DNA from: an uncultured Collinsella sp.
Lineage (GTDB): Bacteria > Actinomycetota > Coriobacteriia > Coriobacteriales > Coriobacteriaceae
Assembly: GCA_902465265.1 (NCBI GenBank)
Contig: CABQMF010000058.1
Span: forward strand, 1-10,678
Direction: 5' to 3'
DNA length: 10,678 nucleotides
Shown: positions 5,245 through 10,678 of the stretch, piece by piece
How positions within the stretch are numbered: the first letter of the stretch is position 1
Layout: each line of letters opens with the position of its first letter
Notes under the pieces: model-generated
Told to the model about the DNA's origin: nothing
Databases searched by the model: none
The model's input: only the letters and a program-made list of their open reading frames with translations
Made by a program: the position numbers and the translations under genes

Positions 5245-6600
5245 ATGTCTGCTATTGATATCGTACTTGTTGTGATCGCCTTGGTGGCGGTGGGGGTTGC
5301 CGCGGCTTGTGCCCTGCAGCTCAAGGGCCTTCGCGCCGAGCTGCAGGAGCGTGGCGATGACGGGGCAGAGATGCTGGCTGCGCTCGAGCAGGCCAACAAC
5401 GCGCTCGACACCCTCAACGTCGCGTTGGCAGAAACCCGCCGCACGGCAAATGCCATCGCGCAGCAGCAGACGACCGATGCGGCCGTAGAGCAGCAGCGTT
5501 ACCTGACCATCGCGCGTGAGTTCTCGCAGGCTGGCGACCGTATGGATGACCTACGCCGCGAGACGGCCCAACAGCTCGGTGCCAACCGCGAGGGCATCGA
5601 GCACCGCCTGGACAAGGTGCGCGAGACGGTCAATGCCCAGCTGGGCGCCATCCGCAAGGACAACAACGTGCAGCTCGATCAGATGCGCGCGACGGTGGAC
5701 GAGAAACTCTCCCGCACGCTCAACGATCGCCTGTCTGCATCGTTTAAGCAGGTGAGCGACCAGCTCGAGGCTGTGTACAAGGGTTTGGGCGATATGCAGT
5801 CCATTGCCACCGGCGTGGGCGACCTCAAGCGCGTGCTGGGCAATGTAAAAGCGCGCGGCATTTTGGGCGAGGTACAGCTGGGTGCAATCCTGGCGGACAT
5901 CCTTACGCCCGACCAGTATCTGGAAAATGTCGCCACCAAGCCCGGCGCCTCGGAGCGCGTTGAGTTTGCCGTCAAGCTGCCGGTAGACGAGGGCGATCCC
6001 GTGCTGCTGCCGATTGACTCCAAATTCCCGGGCGATGCGTACGAGCACTTGCTCGATGCACAAGAGTCGGGTGATGCCGAGGCGGTGGCCACCGCGCGCA
6101 AGACGCTCGACGCCATGGTGAAGCGTGAGGCCAAGGACATCTGCGAAAAGTACCTGAGCGTGCCCGCGACGACCAATTTTGGCATCATGTTCGTTCCGTT
6201 TGAGGGGCTGTACGCCGAGGTCGTCAGCCGTCCCGGGCTTATCGAGACCCTGGGCCGCGACTATCACGTCAACGTTGCCGGCCCCAGCACCATGGCCGCC
6301 ATCCTCAACAGCCTGCAGATGAGCTACCAGACGTTTAGGCTGCAAAAACGCACCGATGACGTGCTGCGCGTGCTTTCCGCCGTCAAGGCTGAGCTGCCGC
6401 GCTATCAGGCGGCGCTACGCCGCGCCCAACAGCAGATCGAGACCGCGGGCAAGACGGTCGAGGGCATTATCACCACGCGCACCAACGTTATGGAGCGCAA
6501 ACTCAAGGACATCGATGCGCTGGAGGATGCCGAGGAGGCCGACGCGATTCTGGGCTTGGAGTCCGCAGGCTTACTCACGGGCCAGGAAGACGAGGGCTAG
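5245..6600 (+). CDS. rmuC: RmuC-family protein, DNA recombination protein
   Basis: The 451-residue product has the full RmuC layout. An N-terminal membrane anchor (about 4-27, IDIVLVVIALVAVGVAAACAL) comes first, then a long coiled coil (about 30-190) with repeated Gln, Glu and Arg heptads, then the conserved RmuC domain (about 195-385). The domain shows the restriction-endonuclease-like motif: E209 in GILGEVQLGAIL and D258/K260 in PIDSKFP. GIMFVPFEGLYAEV and AGPSTMAAILNSLQMSY follow. RmuC limits inversions at short inverted repeats in E. coli and is thought to be a nuclease acting on DNA structures. The start at ATG 5245 gives the usual anchor directly after the Met; GGAG at 5238-5241 is only three bases away, so spacing is tight. 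An upstream ATG at 5212 has no better site. The tail (about 430-451) is acidic. Confidence 0.93.
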   Translation: MSAIDIVLVVIALVAVGVAAACALQLKGLRAELQERGDDGAEMLAALEQANNALDTLNVALAETRRTANAIAQQQTTDAAVEQQRYLTIAREFSQAGDRMDDLRRETAQQLGANREGIEHRLDKVRETVNAQLGAIRKDNNVQLDQMRATVDEKLSRTLNDRLSASFKQVSDQLEAVYKGLGDMQSIATGVGDLKRVLGNVKARGILGEVQLGAILADILTPDQYLENVATKPGASERVEFAVKLPVDEGDPVLLPIDSKFPGDAYEHLLDAQESGDAEAVATARKTLDAMVKREAKDICEKYLSVPATTNFGIMFVPFEGLYAEVVSRPGLIETLGRDYHVNVAGPSTMAAILNSLQMSYQTFRLQKRTDDVLRVLSAVKAELPRYQAALRRAQQQIETAGKTVEGIITTRTNVMERKLKDIDALEDAEEADAILGLESAGLLTGQEDEG

Positions 6601-6670
6601 CCGCAACGGACGGCTGGGCGTCGGCGCAAGCGCGGGGCGCGGGCGTTTTTCGCATCGTGCTTGCCTGAAG

Positions 6671-6686
6671 TGCACTTTAGTGTGCA
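6671..6686. promoter_or_regulatory. Inverted repeat upstream of the ABC transporter gene
   Basis: TGCAC (6671-6675) and GTGCA (6682-6686) form a 5-bp inverted repeat around six bases, 40 bases before the transporter start, in the most AT-rich part of an otherwise very GC-rich gap. The left ten bases, TGCACTTTAG, also occur at 461-470 beside the Rrf2 promoter. A regulator site or promoter overlap is possible. I find no convincing -10/-35 pair and no clear terminator between rmuC and this gene. Confidence 0.3.
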
Positions 6687-6725
6687 ACAATGGCGTTTCG
6701 CCCTATCAGACGCGAAAGGAAGCCC

Positions 6726-8528
<1,803 letters not shown>

Positions 8529-8541
8529 GGTCCCCGTACGT

Positions 8542-8569
8542 GGGACAATCGTTTCCGTGAAGTTATGTT
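8542..8569 (+). promoter_or_regulatory. Possible promoter of nth
   Basis: GGGACA (8542-8547) and TATGTT (8564-8569), 16 bases apart, each match four of six consensus positions. The -35 overlaps a small inverted repeat, GTCCC/GGGAC (8530-8534 with 8542-8546). No T run follows that repeat, so it is not a terminator, and read-through from the ABC transporter gene is equally likely. Confidence 0.3.
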
Positions 8570-8591
8570 TCTGCCGAGCCGAGGAGTCGTT

Positions 8592-9257
8592 ATGCCACGC
8601 GAGACCAATGCCGCCAAACGCGAACGCGCCATCGAGGTGTGCGAGCGCCTTAACCGTCGCTATGGCCCGGTCGAGTGCTTCTTGGACCACGAGAATCCCT
8701 TTAGGCTGCTCATCGCGGTACTGCTCTCGGCTCAGACGACCGACGCGCAGGTCAACAAGGTGACGCCCCAACTGTTTGCCCAGTGGCCCACGCCCGAGGC
8801 CATGGCCGGGGCAAGTGTGACCGACGTGGCGGACACCATTAAGTCACTCGGCTTTTATAAGAGTAAGGCCAAGCATGCCGTGGAGGCCGCGCAGATGATC
8901 GTTGCCGACTACGGCGGCGAGGTACCGGCCGACATGAAGGAGCTCGTCAAGCTGCCGGGCGTGGGGCGCAAGACAGCGAACATCGTGCTCAACGTAGGGT
9001 ACGGCATCGTGGAAGGCATCGCGGTGGATACGCACGTCAACCGCATCGCGCACCGCCTGATGCTGAGTCCCAAGACGCACGCCAAAGAGCCGCTCAAGAC
9101 CGAGCAGGATCTGCTCAAGATTTTGCCGCACGAGTATTGGGAGTCGGTCAATCACCAATGGATCACCTTTGGCCGCGAGATCTGCGACGCCCGCAAGCCC
9201 AAGTGCGACGAGTGCCCGCTGGCAGACCTTTGCCCCAGCGTACGGGTGGTGCAATAG
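8592..9257 (+). CDS. nth: Endonuclease III (DNA glycosylase/AP lyase)
   Basis: The 221-residue product has the normal length. It removes oxidised pyrimidines such as thymine glycol from DNA and cleaves the abasic site, the first step of base-excision repair. The helix-hairpin-helix LPGVGRKTAN (121-130) carries the catalytic lysine K127, and VDTHVNRI carries the catalytic aspartate D146. The C-terminal [4Fe-4S] site is intact: C198-x6-C205-x2-C208-x5-C214. ATG 8592 follows GAGGAG (8581-8586). An in-frame ATG at 8565 would add nine residues upstream of that site. It is the second HhH-GPD glycosylase in the window; unlike the one at 1125 it keeps both the catalytic Lys/Asp pair and the cluster. 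Confidence 0.97.
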   Translation: MPRETNAAKRERAIEVCERLNRRYGPVECFLDHENPFRLLIAVLLSAQTTDAQVNKVTPQLFAQWPTPEAMAGASVTDVADTIKSLGFYKSKAKHAVEAAQMIVADYGGEVPADMKELVKLPGVGRKTANIVLNVGYGIVEGIAVDTHVNRIAHRLMLSPKTHAKEPLKTEQDLLKILPHEYWESVNHQWITFGREICDARKPKCDECPLADLCPSVRVVQ

Positions 9258-9285
9258 CTTTTTGCAAACTTTTTTGCAAAAAAGT
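9258..9285. terminator. Overlapping A/T hairpins after nth, possible terminator
   Basis: Directly after the nth stop codon lies a 10-bp stem, TTTTTGCAAA (9259-9268) with TTTGCAAAAA (9273-9282), around a CTTT loop. A perfect 18-bp palindrome, ACTTTTTTGCAAAAAAGT (9268-9285), overlaps it. The two cannot form together. Neither ends in a T run on the + strand, so this is an unusual terminator candidate rather than a standard one. Confidence 0.4.
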
Positions 9286-9306
9286 CCCAAACCTTAGATA
9301 TAGCTT

Positions 9307-9330
9307 GGTTGCGCAACCTTTTGAGTTTTT
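9307..9330 (+). terminator. Palindrome followed by T-rich tract, weak terminator or operator
   Basis: The perfect 12-bp palindrome GGTTGCGCAACC (9307-9318) is followed by TTTTGAG and six Ts. Its stem is short (four pairs with a GCGC loop), so it may be a weak terminator of nth. Its central ten bases, GTTGCGCAAC, also occur at 413-422 upstream of the Rrf2 gene, which favours a protein-binding site as an alternative. Confidence 0.35.
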
Positions 9331-9350
9331 TCTCGGCTTAAATTGATGAT
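9321..9350 (+). promoter_or_regulatory. Candidate promoter of the repeat surface protein
   Basis: TTGAGT (9321-9326) and GATGAT (9345-9350), 18 bases apart, each match four of six consensus positions. This would start transcription near 9357 and give a leader of about 55 bases. Moderate to weak support. Confidence 0.35.
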
Positions 9351-9376
9351 GCAATTCAAATGTCTTCTTTCGCGAA

Positions 9377-9412
9377 GTGGTCGCGAGGAGAGAGTCGGGA
9401 AAGGACGACCAC
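9377..9412 (+). promoter_or_regulatory. Leader hairpin with the ribosome binding site in its loop
   Basis: GTGGTCG (9377-9383) pairs perfectly with CGACCAC (9406-9412), and the ATG follows at once at 9413. The 22-base loop contains AAAGGA (9400-9405 region) and GAGGAGAGAG. The ribosome binding site and start codon are thus tied into one structure that may modulate translation. That function is an inference. Confidence 0.4.
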
Positions 9413-10678
9413 ATGAATAGGAAGCTTAACTCTGCTATCACAGCTGGCTTGAGCCTTAGTATGGTTCTTGGCTCCACGCCGGTTGCTGCTATCGCGGCGG
9501 AGACTGCTCAGAACACGAGCGAGGGGGCTACTGCTGCAGCCTCTACTGGTGTTAAGACCGTTATTTTTGTAGCGGCAAATGGCGGCGGCGGCGCTTTCGC
9601 GGACGGAAACATCACTACTGAACCCATTGAGACTAACGACGAGGGCATATGCCCTGTGCCGGAGTCTCCCGTGCGCGATGGCTATGTGTTTGGTGGCTGG
9701 TATTATGACAGCGCTTGCACTCAGGCCGTAGATTTATCTCAGCCTCTTCTGGGCGGCGCCAGCAACTATGTCCTGTTCGCTAAGTGGACTGAGGCACCCT
9801 CGAAGGCGCTTAATGTGACCTACGCTGCCAATGGCGGTCAGTTCGCCGACGGCAACAACGTCATGCTGGGCCAGACTGACAGCAATGGTATTGCTCGCCA
9901 GCCGCTTGCCCCCACGCGTGACGGCTATGTGTTTGCCGGTTGGTATTATCACAGCGATGGAACCGACCCGGTTGACTTCAACCAGCCGATTGTCGGTGGC
10001 GGCAAGAATGTGACCCTTTTCGCCGCTTGGACGCCCGCGAAGCAGGACAAGACTGTCGAAATCTTCTACGTCGCCAACGGCGGTACGTTCTTCGACGGTA
10101 ACGATACTATGCAGGGCGTAACCGATACCGACGGTATCGCACGCCTGCCGCTTCAGCCTACCCGCGAGGGCTATGACTTCCTTGGTTGGTCGTACGATCG
10201 CGACGGAAATGACCCCGTCGACTTCACGAAGGCTATCGTTGCGGGCAGCGGTCACGCGACTGTTTATGCTCAGTGGAAGCAGAACAACGAGAAGACGGTT
10301 CTCTATGTTGCCAATGGTGGCGCTTTTGCCGATGGCAATGAGACCATGGAGGGTGTCACTGACAGCGACGGCGTCGCCCGCCAGCCCCTGGCCCCGACCC
10401 GCGAGGGCTACACCTTTACTGGTTGGACTTACGATGCTGCTGGCACCGAGCCTGTCGACTTCACCAAGCCCATCCCGGGTGGCGGTCAGCACGTTACGTT
10501 CTTCGCTCAGTGGGCAGAGCTTGCTAACAATGAGAAGAATGTTCTCTACGTCGCCAACGGCGGTGTGTTCGCAGATGGCAACGAGACGCTCCAGGGCGTG
10601 ACCGACGGCGACGGCGTCGCCCGCCAGCCCCTGGCCCCGACCCGCGAGGGCTACACCTTCGCCGGCTGGACCTACGAC
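9413..10678 (+). CDS. Secreted protein with tandem InlB/Listeria-Bacteroides-type repeats (5' part)
   Basis: Open for 422 codons to the window edge, so the C-terminus is missing. Residues 1-30 form a Sec signal peptide: MNRK, a hydrophobic core (AITAGLSLSMVLG) and a probable cleavage site near PVAAIAA. From about residue 47 there are four complete repeats and part of a fifth, each about 80 residues. Their ANGG motifs have Asn at 56, 140, 222, 301 and 382. Each repeat runs ANGG.FADGN...G.TD..G.ARQPL.PTR.GY.F.GW.YD...PVDF..PI.GG...V..FA.W. This is the beta-grasp-like InlB_B / Listeria-Bacteroides repeat style found in cell-surface adhesins of gut bacteria. A wall anchor (LPXTG) would be expected downstream but is not visible. 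Repeats 4 and 5 share a 52-base identical stretch, showing recent duplication or gene conversion. Ligand unknown. ATG 9413 follows AAAGGA. Confidence 0.9.
   Translation, partial: MNRKLNSAITAGLSLSMVLGSTPVAAIAAETAQNTSEGATAAASTGVKTVIFVAANGGGGAFADGNITTEPIETNDEGICPVPESPVRDGYVFGGWYYDSACTQAVDLSQPLLGGASNYVLFAKWTEAPSKALNVTYAANGGQFADGNNVMLGQTDSNGIARQPLAPTRDGYVFAGWYYHSDGTDPVDFNQPIVGGGKNVTLFAAWTPAKQDKTVEIFYVANGGTFFDGNDTMQGVTDTDGIARLPLQPTREGYDFLGWSYDRDGNDPVDFTKAIVAGSGHATVYAQWKQNNEKTVLYVANGGAFADGNETMEGVTDSDGVARQPLAPTREGYTFTGWTYDAAGTEPVDFTKPIPGGGQHVTFFAQWAELANNEKNVLYVANGGVFADGNETLQGVTDGDGVARQPLAPTREGYTFAGWTYD
10365..10659 (+). repeat. Recent DNA-level duplication inside the repeat protein gene
   Basis: Bases 10365-10416 and 10608-10659 are identical over 52 bases at an offset of 243 bases (81 codons). 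Earlier repeats in the same gene are alike in protein but clearly different in DNA. The last two units are therefore the youngest pair or have been homogenised. Confidence 0.85.

Noticed and set aside
6610..6655. Terminator after rmuC (GC-rich stretch followed by TTTTT)
   Set aside because: I could find only very short pairings before the T run, not a stable stem.
9734..10492. A 252-codon minus-strand frame that itself looks repetitive
   Set aside because: It mirrors the tandem repeats of the secreted protein on the + strand, which has a signal peptide and ribosome binding site. The antisense frame has neither.
9551..10678. CRISPR-like array
   Set aside because: The periodic repeats are 240-250 bases, in frame and coding. 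There are no short repeats with unique spacers and no cas genes.

Overview
The window is GC-rich bacterial DNA in which every gene I can support reads on the + strand. Gene starts mostly carry AGGAGG-like ribosome binding sites, the tRNA encodes its CCA tail, and the content (Fe-S Rrf2 regulator, rubrerythrin, InlB-type repeat surface protein) suits an anaerobic, gut-type Gram-positive. By overall style I would guess a Coriobacteriia relative such as Collinsella. That is an inference from memory, not a database match.

Layout. 1-310: a terminator-like hairpin at the window edge, then a complete tRNA-Asp(GTC) gene with its own promoter and terminator. 310-2684: a probable oxidative/iron-stress cluster. 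It holds an IscR/NsrR-like Rrf2 regulator with a three-Cys plus His cluster site, a HhH-GPD DNA glycosylase of MutY type that lacks the Fe-S cluster, and a rubrerythrin. A repeat-rich control region lies upstream. 2685-4070: two members of a palindromic intergenic repeat, each followed by a near-identical terminator, on either side of an unrecognised four-helix membrane protein. 4071-5193: a small single-helix membrane protein and a lower-GC HTH-type protein preceded by an AT-rich inverted repeat. 5245-9257: the housekeeping genes rmuC, an ABC exporter half-transporter and nth (endonuclease III). 9413 to the end: the start of a secreted protein with tandem ~80-residue InlB/Listeria-Bacteroides-type repeats, cut off by the window edge.

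How the genes fit together. Three products act on or repair nucleic acid (the MutY-like glycosylase, RmuC, endonuclease III), and rubrerythrin removes peroxide. The regulator, glycosylase and rubrerythrin together look like a functional unit for coping with oxygen. I do not see a clearly new multi-gene system. The strongest unexplained signals are the palindromic repeat family (conserved loop, divergent but self-complementary arms), the direct-repeat/palindrome array upstream of the Rrf2 gene, and the HTH gene with its operator-like repeat but no partner gene.
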